Positions 1 to 9,696 of a stretch of DNA of 64,000 nt are shown in pieces. The translations under genes and the position numbers were made by a program. A model generated the notes under the pieces. That model ran no database searches. It saw nothing but the letters and a program-made list of their open reading frames with translations, and was not told where the DNA came from. Source of the DNA: Agarophyton chilense (taxonomy: Eukaryota > Rhodophyta > Florideophyceae > Gracilariales > Gracilariaceae); assembly GCA_030374765.1 (NCBI GenBank), contig JARGXX010000027.1, positions 310,001-374,000 on the forward strand, read 5' to 3'. Numbering within the stretch: the first letter of the stretch is position 1; the number at the start of each line of letters is the position of its first letter.

Positions 1-1
1 C

Positions 2-751
2 CTGGAGGCAAAGGTAACCAGCCGCACTAAAGCTATCTTCCTCAACAACTTCCAGAACCCAATGGGTGTGGCGCACACCCTTCACGAGCTTGAGGACATC
101 GCCGCCCTTTGCATCGAGAAGGACCTACTCGTGTTTTCTGATGACCCCTACTACCAGATCATCTTCTCGGACTTTCCTCAGACTGACTTTGTTCACATTG
201 CTAAACTGCCTGGCATGCTTTCTCGTACCGTTTGTGACTACACGTTCTCCAAGAGTTTTGCCATGACTGGATGGCGCCTTGGAGGTGTGCTTGGCCCCAA
301 ATGGCTCATTGATCAAGTGACCAAGATCAACACCAATGATGAAGCCTGCACCACTCACTTTGTTCAAGTGGCAGGCGTGACTGCGCTCACGGACCCAGCT
401 GCTGCCAAGTTCACAAAGGATATGGTGAGCGATCTCGAAGAACGCCGTGACGTGCTGTACAGCGTTTTAAACGATGTGCCCGGTTTCAAGGCCCTCAAGC
501 CTAAGGCAACCTTCTACATGATGTGCAATGTAACAGAAGCTATGAGCAAGATGGGCGTGCAAGACATTGAAGAATTCAGATCAGAAGTGCTACAAAACAC
601 CGGAGTGTCGTTCTGTACGAGAGCACACTTTGGCACTCCAATCCCTGGAGAGACGGAGAAGTACGTTCGATTTGCGTTCTCCGGTGTGAACATTGATCAA
701 ATCAAGGCAGCTGGAAAAGCACTTAAGCCATATCTCTCGAAATTCTTTTAG
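2..751 (+). CDS. Class I/II PLP-dependent aminotransferase, C-terminal part (gene cut by window edge)
   Basis: The frame is open from the first bases and ends at TAG 749-751, so about 250 C-terminal residues of a protein of roughly 400 are present. The visible motifs are those of aspartate/aromatic-type fold-I aminotransferases. The sequence NFQNPMG matches the NPxG loop; SDDPYYQI carries the Asp and Tyr that contact the pyridine ring; SKSFAMTGWRLG holds the Schiff-base lysine and the phosphate-binding Arg; KYVRFAFSG near the end supplies the substrate-carboxylate Arg. The enzyme should move an amino group between an amino acid and a 2-oxo acid. The substrate (aspartate, aromatic amino acid, kynurenine or alanine) cannot be fixed from this part. 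The ATG at 62 lies inside the conserved NPxG region and is not the real start. No intron is needed. Confidence 0.9.
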   Translation: MEAKVTSRTKAIFLNNFQNPMGVAHTLHELEDIAALCIEKDLLVFSDDPYYQIIFSDFPQTDFVHIAKLPGMLSRTVCDYTFSKSFAMTGWRLGGVLGPKWLIDQVTKINTNDEACTTHFVQVAGVTALTDPAAAKFTKDMVSDLEERRDVLYSVLNDVPGFKALKPKATFYMMCNVTEAMSKMGVQDIEEFRSEVLQNTGVSFCTRAHFGTPIPGETEKYVRFAFSGVNIDQIKAAGKALKPYLSKFF

Positions 752-1542
752 CGGATAGCAATTCCTTGTTGTTGTAACACCTGTCTTTGCTCGACAAGCA
801 GCTCATTTTTTTATTGCCGTGGCTAGGGAGATTTTTCACAAGCCGTTGCTGTTTCGACAGTGGCTTTTGTAGTAAATGTTCGCACCACACGTAAATGTCT
901 ACAAGATTGTGAGAACATTCATTTCCTCGGGGCCTTGCCGCCACCCTTCGCACCAGACTTGGGAGTAGCTGTCAGTCAGTCGAGAGTGGGCTGAGCTACG
1001 GGCTGGGAGACATGATGTCTTCCTCCGTAGCCAGATGTGTGGCAAGTGGCGATGATTGATGAGAACTCGGCACGGTTTTTTTGTAAAGAACCCTTCGTAC
1101 TGTACGAAATGTTGGAGGACAATTGGCAGACGGAGCCTGATTGCGTTTGGCGGGTCGGCGATAATTCTTTCTCGATTAAAAATTTCAAAAATTCCAAACG
1201 AAGGAAGCGAGGCAAATAATGTTGACGTGCGTTGCCACCACGTGGCCACGCTCCAAGCATCGAAATGAGGGCCGCTCACGCGCGCCGCGAAGGCCAACTC
1301 AAAACAACGCAGTGCGGCAGCAAGTCGGCCTCGACAGACGATTCCAACACTATCACCACTGACGCGCGTCGCGCCAAACTCACTTTTCGACTAAGCCTAT
1401 CGTACGGAAAGTGCCTTCCTTTCTTTTCGACTCGTTTGTCTTTCCGTGTGGGGCTTTCTTACACCCGACACATACTCTCTCTCACGCAAACACCCTTCCA
1501 CACTCGCCTTCCCACCCCCACCCACCGCTCTCCTCTTGCTCT
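752..1542. other. Intergenic region and probable promoter/leader of the ALY/REF gene
   Basis: I see no convincing gene here; the short frames overlap on both strands and resemble nothing. The last 150 bases (about 1390-1542) are pyrimidine-rich on the plus strand, with TTCC, CTCTC and CCCACCC runs. That fits a 5' leader of the gene starting at 1543. No clear TATA box is visible. Confidence 0.4.
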
Positions 1543-1664
1543 ATGAATCCCGACGCTATGCTGGACCACCACGAGTCCACTGCCCCACCGCCGCCGTACC
1601 CTTCTTCTTTTCGTCGTCGCCCCATTGTGGTGCGTGACCCTAAAACGGGAGAGACGCGCGTTGT

Positions 1665-1695
<31 letters not shown>

Positions 1696-2439
1696 AGACG
1701 TCCCACTACTTTACCATCCTCGTCTGGCGCCCCTTCGCCATCTCCTCCCTCTTCATACCGTTATCGTTCCGGTGCCGACTCTGAATATGACCGTCGTACG
1801 AATGGTTATCCTCCCTTCGATGACCAGGGACGCGCGCCGATCATGAAGATTGTGTCCGGCTATCGCGGTCGCCAGATTGTGGTGCGCGACCCTTCGCGTA
1901 GAATGCAGCCACAGGCCCCACCGCAAGGCGCCAGTCTAGGAGTTCGCGGAGGCGTTCGGAAAAATTACTATGACCGGAGAGGAACTAGATCTTCCCCGTA
2001 TTCAGAAGAATATGAAGAGGAGCGGCGCAATGACTACTTTGAGGAAGATGACGATGATAGATTATATTCGCATGGACGCGATAACGATTACGCAAGGACT
2101 CATCACATGAATGAGTATGAACGCGGATTTGAACCACAGCATGGTTATTACAGGAGAAATCGCTCCGACGCTCAGAATGATGATGAGGACCTTGCAGGTA
2201 AGGTTGTTTTCGTTGACAATCTTAGTGACGATGTGACAACTACCGGGTTGGCAGATCTGTTTGGAATGGTTGGCGCAGTCAAGGAACTTCGCCTCTTGTA
2301 TGATCGCGAGGGGAATCCCAATGGCTCGGCGGATATCGTTTTCCAGAGGCGCGCAGATGCAGAAGCAGCCATCAAAACTCTGGACAATGTACCGCTTAAC
2401 AACCGCCCGATGCGTCTTAGCATGGGTAATGGAATCTGA
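1543..2439 (+). CDS. ALY/REF (THO4/Yra1)-type mRNA export adaptor, RNA-binding
   Basis: This encodes 298 residues from the ATG at 1543. The frame is open further upstream, but the upstream stretch is Ser/His/Pro noise translated from a CT-rich leader. A single RRM occupies about residues 219-298, up to the C-terminus. RNP2 is VVFVDNL and RNP1 is GSADIVF. The surrounding pattern, YDREGNPNGSAD followed by RRADAEAAIKTLDNVPLNNRPM, is typical of ALY/REF rather than general RRM proteins. ALY/REF couples splicing and the TREX complex to nuclear mRNA export. The N-terminal 218 residues are low complexity: Pro-rich, a run of ten glycines, then Arg/Tyr/Asp/Glu-rich. The motif IVVRDP occurs twice (about residues 29 and 109), an internal repeat. 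The usual short C-terminal helix after the RRM is absent. Confidence 0.85.
1666..1695 (+). repeat. (GGC)10 trinucleotide repeat coding for ten glycines
   Basis: This is an uninterrupted in-frame GGC run in the N-terminal part of the ALY/REF gene. Such tracts change length by slippage, so the glycine number is probably polymorphic. Confidence 0.95.
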
Positions 2440-2707
2440 ATGCTTCTTGGAACTTTTTTTGTCAGATCCGGTCCCACTCTTGTTTTGACGGGTTTGTTCC
2501 CTTAAGTTTCTCTTGGATCGCACAGAAACACTGTGCAGTGTTCATACCTTATTTTTGAGTGTTCCCCTTGTTGTTGTTGGTAATTGGACTCGAAAGACCG
2601 TCCGGTTTGTAGTGGGTTGTCATGATTGCTGAACGCCTCGTCACTGGCTTTGTGTGAGGGTTTGGGTTGCAATAGGTTCTTGAGGACTTCTTGGTAAAGG
2701 TAGATGG

Positions 2708-2709
2708 CG

Positions 2710-2742
<33 letters not shown>
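2708..2742 (+). repeat. (TG)n microsatellite, 35 bp
   Basis: GTGTGCGTGT followed by pure GT alternation, downstream of the ALY/REF gene. The rest of 2440-2891 shows no gene. Confidence 0.95.
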
Positions 2743-2891
2743 ACAAGAGTACAAGGGTAGGAATCAAGCGAGAGGTAGTCGAGGGGCATCTCTTTCAGTT
2801 AGTTGAATGCCTGTTTTGTGAACGTGTTGTTGTCCGTCCTGCCGTGTAGGGATGTGTTTGTGTTTGTGAGTTATGCGTATGTCTTCTTCTT

Positions 2892-2924
2892 TGTGTGTGC
2901 GTGTGTAGGTGTGTGTGTGTGTAG

Positions 2925-2963
<39 letters not shown>

Positions 2964-3000
2964 TGTGGTTGTGGTTGTGTGTGTGTGGTTGTGGTTGTGG

Positions 3001-3050
<50 letters not shown>
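2892..3050 (+). repeat. Compound (TG)n/(TGG)n microsatellite, about 160 bp
   Basis: A long GT tract is interrupted by GTGTAG and GTGGTT units. The last 50 bases are nearly pure GT. Frames through it are open on both strands only because the repeat contains no stop codons. Confidence 0.95.
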
Positions 3051-3051
<1 letters not shown>

Positions 3052-3940
3052 TGAGTGGATGAGCACGTTCGTAGCAGTCTTTTTGTTTTTTTGCGATGTG
3101 TTTTTCTCATTGGGCGAAATGAGATGGTCGTTTCATTCTATCCTTTGTTCTTCAGCTCTAAAGGGGTTGAGGTTGGACGTTGACGTAGAGGTGTTTTCTG
3201 GCGGTAGTTGCGTGTAGATTCAGCATGCTATGGAAGTACTATGCCCACGCAGCTCAATTGTAGATAATCAGGATTGGGTCACCGCGGCTTCGAAGTTCGA
3301 AAACAATTCGCCTCGCGCAAGACTTGCGTGCGAAAGAGCGTTGCCGCATATTCCAAACAAAATTCCCGAGAGAGTAACGTCGGCTTTGTGCTGCTACCCG
3401 TCATCCCCGATGGCCCATGCGGACACAGGAACACATCCAAGAAGTACAGTTCCCAAGAACTTGGTCGTTCACTCTGAACTGAATATCGCTACTGGTTTTT
3501 TATGACTACCGACGCACGAAACGTCTTCTCCAAACAGCCCTCTGTTAGAAAATGTGATGAGGCGTTTGTGTATTTAATTCCAGTATGGTCGAGAGCATGG
3601 AAAGAAGGATCTTATTATCGGTTCCCGGTGATATCGAACTTGTAGGCTTGTAGGTTGTCTGAAACTGCGTTGATGGAGAATGTTCTTCGAGTTTGCCATC
3701 ATACAGTATTTGATGTTTCTCATCGTGAAACCAGGGGAATGTTTGTGACTGTCTACTTTCCTGTACCACTAAATCAACAATCACAGGCTCGTTTTTGTAT
3801 GGAGTTGCAGTCGGCCGGGCACAGGCTCGAGTATTTCCGCAGGGGTGAATTCCATCCGATGTGGATGTAACTTTCTTCATCGCAATCTCTCTCTCTCTCT
3901 TTATGGGTGCACTAGCCTAATTCCAGCATAGTGCATAACG
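3051..3940. other. Region without a recognisable gene
   Basis: Only short overlapping frames without family resemblance are present. A small CT repeat lies near 3885-3901. Confidence 0.4.
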
Positions 3941-4540
3941 CTAATGGTCAAAGAAGCTTTCTCTCACCAAGAAGGCCAACACTCTCTCAGGCCATTTTCT
4001 AATAATATCACAAACAATGAGTCCCTGACGTTCGCTAATGGGAGGCAAAAACTCTCTCCTTGACCTCGTCCTCTTGGGGCATCTGAGGACGAAGTGTTCC
4101 GCGTCGTTTAGAACGCCTGGTCTGCAATCACACATAACTTTTTTGCCGCGCAGATGGGTTCCCAATGGATGCAAAGTTGGTGTATGTCCTGCAAACAATT
4201 GCGCCAGTGTGGTTTCTGCTCTTCTGTGGGTCAATAATATCTCCATATCTGATGAAATGTGGGGCAATAAAGGTCAGGCACATTGTTTCACGGTTACCCT
4301 CCGTCCAACTTCTGTGTAGTCTATTGGTACGTTGATCTGTGTTTCCAACGGTAATCCGAGGGCCTTCTTTGCTGACTTGTCCACCATTTCATTCCTAGAA
4401 ATTCCGCAATGGATTGGAACCCAAAGAATATCAATGTCACAGAGCCACCCTACTTCACACAATGTGATGGAAACCGTTTTTGCGGTTTGCAATTTAACGG
4501 TATTTCATAGGCCAAAACACAGCGAGGGGAGAAGATAGGC
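3941..4540 (-). pseudogene. 3' end of a non-LTR retrotransposon (RNase H and C-terminal tail), decayed
   Basis: On the minus strand one reading frame runs through two segments separated by a single TGA (4274-4276). The first segment has the end of a LINE-type RNase H: DIDILWVPIHCGISRNEMVD, matching the WVPGHxGIxGNExAD pattern with Gly replaced by Ile-His. The second segment matches the C-terminal tail of such ORF2 proteins. It has a GHT motif, a C-D-C pair, then a distant EHFVLRCPKR motif (the Cys/His knuckle). The endonuclease and reverse transcriptase parts are not here, consistent with 5' truncation. The precise clade (I, Jockey or similar) cannot be told. Confidence 0.7.
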
Positions 4541-5715
4541 AATATGCGGCCTTCAGTGCGTCAAAAGTAAAGAACCGAGGGCTGTGGCTTCTCAGTCCAA
4601 GTTTGCCGTGCGATTTGATCATCGTTCGAAAGCTACTTCAAAACAAAACAATCAAACTCCGGAAAACAGAAACATTATCTTGCTCAGCGATACCCGCAGA
4701 GGCAGGAAGCGTACCTTTGTCTTTTGCAGGATCGTGTTTTTGACTGACTGTTTTTGCCTCTTTTTCCCCAGAATGGCCACCATGCCTACGGGGAGTGAAC
4801 ACCTTGTTCTTGACTGTTGTTTCTGGAGGACTGTGACTGAAAGTTGTGACTCACGATTGGTATCGAGAAAAAGTCTGAAATGCGGCCATGCCAGAATAAT
4901 AATTAACAAACAATTTAGGTTTTTGTCTTTAGCCAGTGTAGCTCTTTCAAGGTAAGTCTTTCCGTGAGAAATTGGTGCACACATCGTCAGCCACATTCAG
5001 CTTGTGCATGACGACGATAGGTACCGACTTTTGTGCCTTTCCTGAAGTCATCGCCTTTTTGAATGGTAGCTACATAGTCATACTTGCGTGCCTAAACAGT
5101 CGTTGATCTCATAATTCTATTTGTATTAATTGGGCATACAAAACGAACAAATGCATATATGACTCGGGTTGGTATGCAAATCACAAGAAACTACGAAGAG
5201 AAACTGGCCTTCGCGCGTTTTTCTCTTTGTGCCTACCTGCGATATTTCCCATGGATAGTCCAAATGTGTTCGCTTTGGTGCTAATTCAAGGCCCTCTAGG
5301 TTCTCTACTCCAATGCTTCGAAAGGATTGTTAGACGCTGAAGTACAAACCATGATGTAGAGCGAGCGCACAGTAGATTTTTACTTTCGGAGAGCAATCCA
5401 TAGAAAAAAATCGAACCTTTATGCCACACATTGATCCCTGAAGAGAAACCAAGTATATCTCGTTTTGACCATTGATAGGACACGGACGTCGTATCCATAG
5501 TACTGACTATGACTTCTCTTCAGGTCTTAAGGTTTCTTTTTGGCATGCGATTTCAGCCCTCGTGACTTTATCGCTACAGCCCGTAATGCGGAATTCAGTA
5601 CATAAACAACGATCAATTGCGTCATTCGCAATTCATCAAAGGCAAACGCAGATAATGTAAAACGAACCCCATGTCCTCAGACTTATGCAAAAGCAGAGGA
5701 AAACATCACCAATAA
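4541..5715. other. Region without a recognisable gene
   Basis: AT-rich sequence with short scattered frames on both strands. Nothing is recognised. The right part is the 3' flank of the eIF3g gene. Confidence 0.4.
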
Positions 5716-6627
5716 TTAACGCCCAAATCCAGATCGAGACTCCCCATCCCGCGGTTCCTTTGGTTTCGACCATTCCACAGAAAGAATCAGATGATCGTAC
5801 CCAAAGCCATTCAATTTCTCAATACAACGAGCTGCATCAGGCACATTGACAAATGCAACGAACGCAAATCCCTTGCTTTCTCCTGTATCACGATCTCTGC
5901 TGAGGAAAATACGCCGAATGGGCCCAAACCGTTTGCAAAGATCTTCCAAATCAGCCTCTTCTGTGCTTCTGCTGACGTTACTGATACGGACTGTTGCAGA
6001 ATCGTCTCTCGAGTACATGCTCTCACCAACAGTAGCAGTTGCACCACCACGCTTCGAAGGTGGTACATATTTTCCAGACGTTCCTGAGGACGGGTCCGAT
6101 GTGCGTAAACCTGGTGGAGGGGGTTCGTTGGGTGTTTTGGCGGATGCCTGCATGGACATCATCTGTGCCCAATTTGCCACACCCAGCTTTCTTTCCTCCT
6201 GGCGCTTCTTGAAGCGGAGCATCTTGAGCTGGGTCTGGATATCTTGCTGGGCTTTCTGGGCAAAGTTAATTTCCTCTTCTTCTTCATCGTCACTCTGTTC
6301 GTTTGAAACCCATTCCATGTTGACTTCATCAACAGAAACAGTTGAAATACCTTTCTCTAATCCTGGTGCTTTTCCTTCACAGTCTCCAAATTTCTTCCAG
6401 TTTTTCCGGGCAGCAACTGCTTTAGAAACGGTCTTGGTCACCTCTTCAACCTTTATCACGGACACCGTCTTAGAAAGATAGCCGTCATCGCTCATTCCAT
6501 AGTCAATCACAGTCTTGGTCCCATCTGCATTCTGAGTGACTTCCTGTGGGGGAATTCCGCCACTGGACGGGAAATCGGGATCATCACCCCAATCAACTTT
6601 GGCTCCTTCAGATATCTCGGTCACCAT
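5716..6627 (-). CDS. Translation initiation factor eIF3 subunit g
   Basis: 303 residues from the ATG at 6627. The frame is open further upstream without ATG, but family resemblance begins exactly at MVTEISEGAKVDWGDDPDFP. Conserved eIF3g features in order: the N-terminal acidic segment; the block SKAVAARKNWKKFGDCEGK (about residues 75-95), which is the eIF3g signature; the linker GKYVPPSKRGG; and a C-terminal RRM (about 211-288) with RNP2 VRISNV and RNP1 KGFAFVAF. The subunit works in the eIF3 complex on the 40S ribosome, in scanning and reinitiation. Unusually, the CCHC zinc knuckle normally between the KNWKKFG block and the linker is missing. A glutamate/lysine-rich, probably coiled-coil stretch stands in its place. 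The gene is transcribed divergently from the uL14 gene. Confidence 0.9.
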   Translation of the reverse strand: MVTEISEGAKVDWGDDPDFPSSGGIPPQEVTQNADGTKTVIDYGMSDDGYLSKTVSVIKVEEVTKTVSKAVAARKNWKKFGDCEGKAPGLEKGISTVSVDEVNMEWVSNEQSDDEEEEEINFAQKAQQDIQTQLKMLRFKKRQEERKLGVANWAQMMSMQASAKTPNEPPPPGLRTSDPSSGTSGKYVPPSKRGGATATVGESMYSRDDSATVRISNVSRSTEEADLEDLCKRFGPIRRIFLSRDRDTGESKGFAFVAFVNVPDAARCIEKLNGFGYDHLILSVEWSKPKEPRDGESRSGFGR

Positions 6628-7062
6628 GATCTTCACTCGTCTTGACAAAAGAAATATAAAGGATGTTCCAAAAGCTCTTTTGAGTGAGGTTGAGATATAT
6701 ATCTCAGCAGATGCGCTAGGGCCAGAAGTCGAAGGCGTCGAACTTACGTGTTCAGATGGATTGGACGTCGATGAGCAGCCTGTTTGCACAGAGGCTCTGC
6801 ACGACGTCACCGTCGCTTCTACACTACTGAAACGAGAAAAGTGTATCGAAGTTGTGAGGCGTATTGGGTTTTTTGAGGACAGTTGGTACACGTATACACA
6901 TTACACACTACTGCCATCCGTAGCGTTTGGTGCCGCATCACAATACAGCTGCTTCCTCGTTATGCTAGTTCCGCAGTACCACGTCCGACCTTCTTCGCCG
7001 CACTGCACTCGTGCAGCTCACTCACATTCTTCTCCTTCTGCTCCTGTGAAAGACAATCAAAA
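6628..7062. promoter_or_regulatory. Divergent promoter region between eIF3g (-) and uL14 (+)
   Basis: 435 bases separate the two start codons, so both translation-machinery genes probably use promoters in this segment. Next to the uL14 start the sequence is TTCTTCTCC/CTTCTGCTCC-rich (7028-7045), fitting a pyrimidine-rich leader. No defined factor site is claimed. Confidence 0.5.
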
Positions 7063-7509
7063 ATGGTGCAGATGCGAACAGTACTGCGAGTCGCAGACAA
7101 TTCGGGCGCCAAAACCGTGCGCTGCATCAACATCCTGCGTCGAAAGCGACAGAGACCATCAGGAAACGTCGGTTCCGAACTCGTCGTATCAGTCACATCA
7201 AACGACCGATCGGTCACCTCTAAGAAAGCCAGAAAAGGAGAAATCCATCGCGCACTCGTGATTCGGTCGAAAAATGAACCGTTGAGAAAGGACGGCGGAT
7301 ACGTACGTATGGGTGAGACGGCAGCCGTACTTCTAAATGCCGAAGGCGCTCCATTGGGTACTAGGATTAGAGGTCCTGTTTCGGCCGCTCTAGACAGAAA
7401 ACGATTTCTCAAGGTTTTGTCTCTTTCTCGAGCTACCTTGTTTTCGACTTTGGCAGGTGCAGGTCGAAGGGGGGCCATGCAGTCTGGTGTTTTTACTCGA
7501 TTTCCGTGA
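7063..7509 (+). CDS. Ribosomal protein uL14, bacterial/organellar type (probably mitochondrial)
   Basis: 148 residues from ATG 7063. The start MVQMRTVLRVADNSGAKTVR lines up with the N-terminus of bacterial L14. Downstream are the conserved KKARKGEIHRALVIRSK, NAEGAPLGTRIRGPV and FLKVLSLS blocks. uL14 binds 23S-type rRNA at the subunit interface. The sequence is of bacterial, not cytosolic (RPL23), type, so the product should serve an organelle. Red-algal plastids usually encode their own rpl14, so the mitochondrion is more likely if this is a red alga (inference). No ATG-initiated targeting peptide is present, although the frame is open for 60 codons upstream, including Arg/Ser-rich sequence. 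A spliced or non-ATG extension cannot be excluded. About 20 residues beyond the bacterial C-terminus form an extra tail. Confidence 0.85.
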   Translation: MVQMRTVLRVADNSGAKTVRCINILRRKRQRPSGNVGSELVVSVTSNDRSVTSKKARKGEIHRALVIRSKNEPLRKDGGYVRMGETAAVLLNAEGAPLGTRIRGPVSAALDRKRFLKVLSLSRATLFSTLAGAGRRGAMQSGVFTRFP

Positions 7510-7956
7510 AACGGTAATCTTCGTTCATGAGTGCAACTGAATGAGAGAGCGGACAGCGTTCAGCGCGCTGTACATCGTCGTCAAAAACGAAAGCGGTTAT
7601 CCTACCAACAAAACTTGGCCGCCTAGCCCATGACATTTGACAAGCAACGAAGAAAAAACTGAACCTCTCGCTTATGAGCTAACGCTTGGAAAAACTATTG
7701 ATCTCTGTTCGGGGTAGGTGAGGAATACTTCCCTATTCTGTTGTTCCAAAGAATTTTCTTTTTCTTTTTGCGAATCGTCGTTAGATTTCTCAACTATAGT
7801 CGCATAGTTTATGAAGAAAAGTGTTTTTAGACAAAGACTTACAAAGTAACGTAAACACAACGTAGACCCTCCAAAGCTAACGACACACTCACCACTTGAG
7901 CCACATGTTTATATATTTATATATCGAAAAAGAAAGCATTCTGTGTTCGCGTAAAG
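7510..7956. other. 3' flanks of convergent genes
   Basis: AT-rich sequence between the uL14 stop and the B-box protein stop, with a TATATATTTATATAT stretch near 7910-7925. No gene is seen. Confidence 0.5.
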
Positions 7957-9696
7957 TTAGGTTTCTTCCGAATCGAGCGGTGCACAGAATTCTACTTCTG
8001 ATTCGAATGCAAATGACGACAAATGAGATTGATCAAAGTGCGATAAAGGCAGCGAAGTAAACGAGGTAAACTCTTCCTTTTGAATATTGGAATCGTCGAG
8101 AACATCGCGCCTTCCAAATTCATTGCTAATGTAGTCGTGTATCGACGCCAGTACATGATTTGTCCCGTCGCAAGCGCCAAACAGCTGCTTCCCATTTGAC
8201 ACATGCATGTCGTCTTTAATGCGATGATTAACCAAGTCAATGTCCAGTCGCCTCATGGCTTCGTCAAACACATGCTGCTGTGCTGCCATCCGAAGTGGTA
8301 GCACGGGCTCTGATGCATGCCTAGGCAGGCGAACTCTGGGTTCTGCTTCAGAAGAACTGGGATGGCTTGTAAGAATACTCATCTCAACCGCAGCTGCGGC
8401 CGATTCGGCGGCTGCAGTTGCAGCAGCAGCCAGTCCACCGGCATCTACCACACGACTGGCCTCAATGAGAGATCTTTCTTTCTCTTTGGAAGCAGTTTCG
8501 TGAGGAGCATTATTCAACAGGAACATTTCTGCAGCTGCTGTTACCGCTGCCGCGACTGCAGCGGTTTTACATGATTGGTTCGGATTGTCATTTCGACCAA
8601 CGGGATGACTGACTGAAGAGTTGACCACTGCGTGATCTGACGGCGCCGAATTGGGCGGCCTATATGGGGACGATGGTGGTGTCCTCAAGTTCACATGGTG
8701 CTCGCTATCATCCGTTGAGGGGTCTAGGGATGTACATGGCATGACGTTTCCGAGATCAAGAGGGCATGAGTCCAGCTCGGCAAGGGGATCTGGTTCTAAT
8801 GGATGGATACTCGGCTCTCCAGTGATCAGGAGTGGTTCACATAGAGACTTTGCAGCCTCAGCTATCTCTGTAGGCGGGGATGAGAAGGGGAAGGTGTTAA
8901 CGGTCGAATGAACCTTGGAAGGTGTGGCTCGAGAGTCAAAGAAAGGGTTGTAGTTGTCGGTGTGAAAGAGATGGCTGCCAGGAGGCTCATTTTCAGGTCG
9001 CGTAATATGCATGGGCTCCGGTTGTTGGGCCTTAGCTTTCGAGGACTGCGGGTTTTTTGTTGATGTATTGTTGGAATGCTCGGGTGCCTCTAGAGCAGAG
9101 CTCTTCGTTTCGGACGTCCTTTGCGCGAGAGGTGGCTGGGAATGCCTATTCTGTAGACCGACGTTAGTTTTCTGCTTTTCAGGTGACGTCTTTGATGCGA
9201 CATTGAGTTTGGACACACAGGAGGAAGGAGCGTACGCGTCTTCGCTAGACGAACACTGTCTGTTGCGATCCAAACGCGATGAAGTATTGGTACTCGTTTG
9301 TACGCTTGTCTGTTGATTGATGTGCGGGGCCGCAATGCGCTTACGCGCCCTTGATCGGGACCTTGAGCGGAATTCCACAGCACGGGTACGCAGAGTGTTT
9401 TGGATGGGCGTGCGTAAATGCGGGAACGGTGCTGCCTTGTGCACAGTCTCGTTGCACTTGTCACAAAGCGTAGCACCCTCGGACTCGCAGTAAACGGTAG
9501 CCGGGGCTGCGTCACAGTACTCGCAGAACGGGAGCGCAGTGATTGCGGAAGAAAGTGCGCTGTGAGAGTGATTTGATCGCGATGGAACACAGGTACAATC
9601 ATCGCAAAAGACGTTACGAAGGTAGACGCAAAATATCGTTGCAGCGGCGGCCGAGCATCCGTCGCAGATCGCTCGCACGCGCACTAGACGTGTCAT
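7957..9696 (-). CDS. Tandem B-box zinc-finger protein (plant BBX-like)
   Basis: 579 residues from the ATG at 9696. The frame is open to 10062, but the upstream part has no family resemblance, while MTRLVRVRAICDGC leads directly into the first finger. Box 1 has C11, C14, C23, C31, C34, H43 and H45. Box 2 has C58, C61, C70, C78, C81, H86 and H93, with the spacing of plant CONSTANS-like B-boxes. Then follow an SRSRSRARKR basic patch (about 110-120), a long Ser/Thr/Pro-rich region, and two alanine-rich segments. Those segments share TAAAE followed by a MFLL or MSIL motif, an internal duplication. No CCT domain is visible. Such proteins act in the nucleus as transcription regulators, often in light responses. 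A role here is inference only. Confidence 0.8.
   Translation of the reverse strand: MTRLVRVRAICDGCSAAAATIFCVYLRNVFCDDCTCVPSRSNHSHSALSSAITALPFCEYCDAAPATVYCESEGATLCDKCNETVHKAAPFPHLRTPIQNTLRTRAVEFRSRSRSRARKRIAAPHINQQTSVQTSTNTSSRLDRNRQCSSSEDAYAPSSCVSKLNVASKTSPEKQKTNVGLQNRHSQPPLAQRTSETKSSALEAPEHSNNTSTKNPQSSKAKAQQPEPMHITRPENEPPGSHLFHTDNYNPFFDSRATPSKVHSTVNTFPFSSPPTEIAEAAKSLCEPLLITGEPSIHPLEPDPLAELDSCPLDLGNVMPCTSLDPSTDDSEHHVNLRTPPSSPYRPPNSAPSDHAVVNSSVSHPVGRNDNPNQSCKTAAVAAAVTAAAEMFLLNNAPHETASKEKERSLIEASRVVDAGGLAAAATAAAESAAAAVEMSILTSHPSSSEAEPRVRLPRHASEPVLPLRMAAQQHVFDEAMRRLDIDLVNHRIKDDMHVSNGKQLFGACDGTNHVLASIHDYISNEFGRRDVLDDSNIQKEEFTSFTSLPLSHFDQSHLSSFAFESEVEFCAPLDSEET

Noticed and set aside
2803-3217. Open frames through the TG microsatellite on both strands
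   Set aside because: They are open only because GT/AC repeats contain no stop codons; the peptides are pure Cys/Val or His/Thr repeats.
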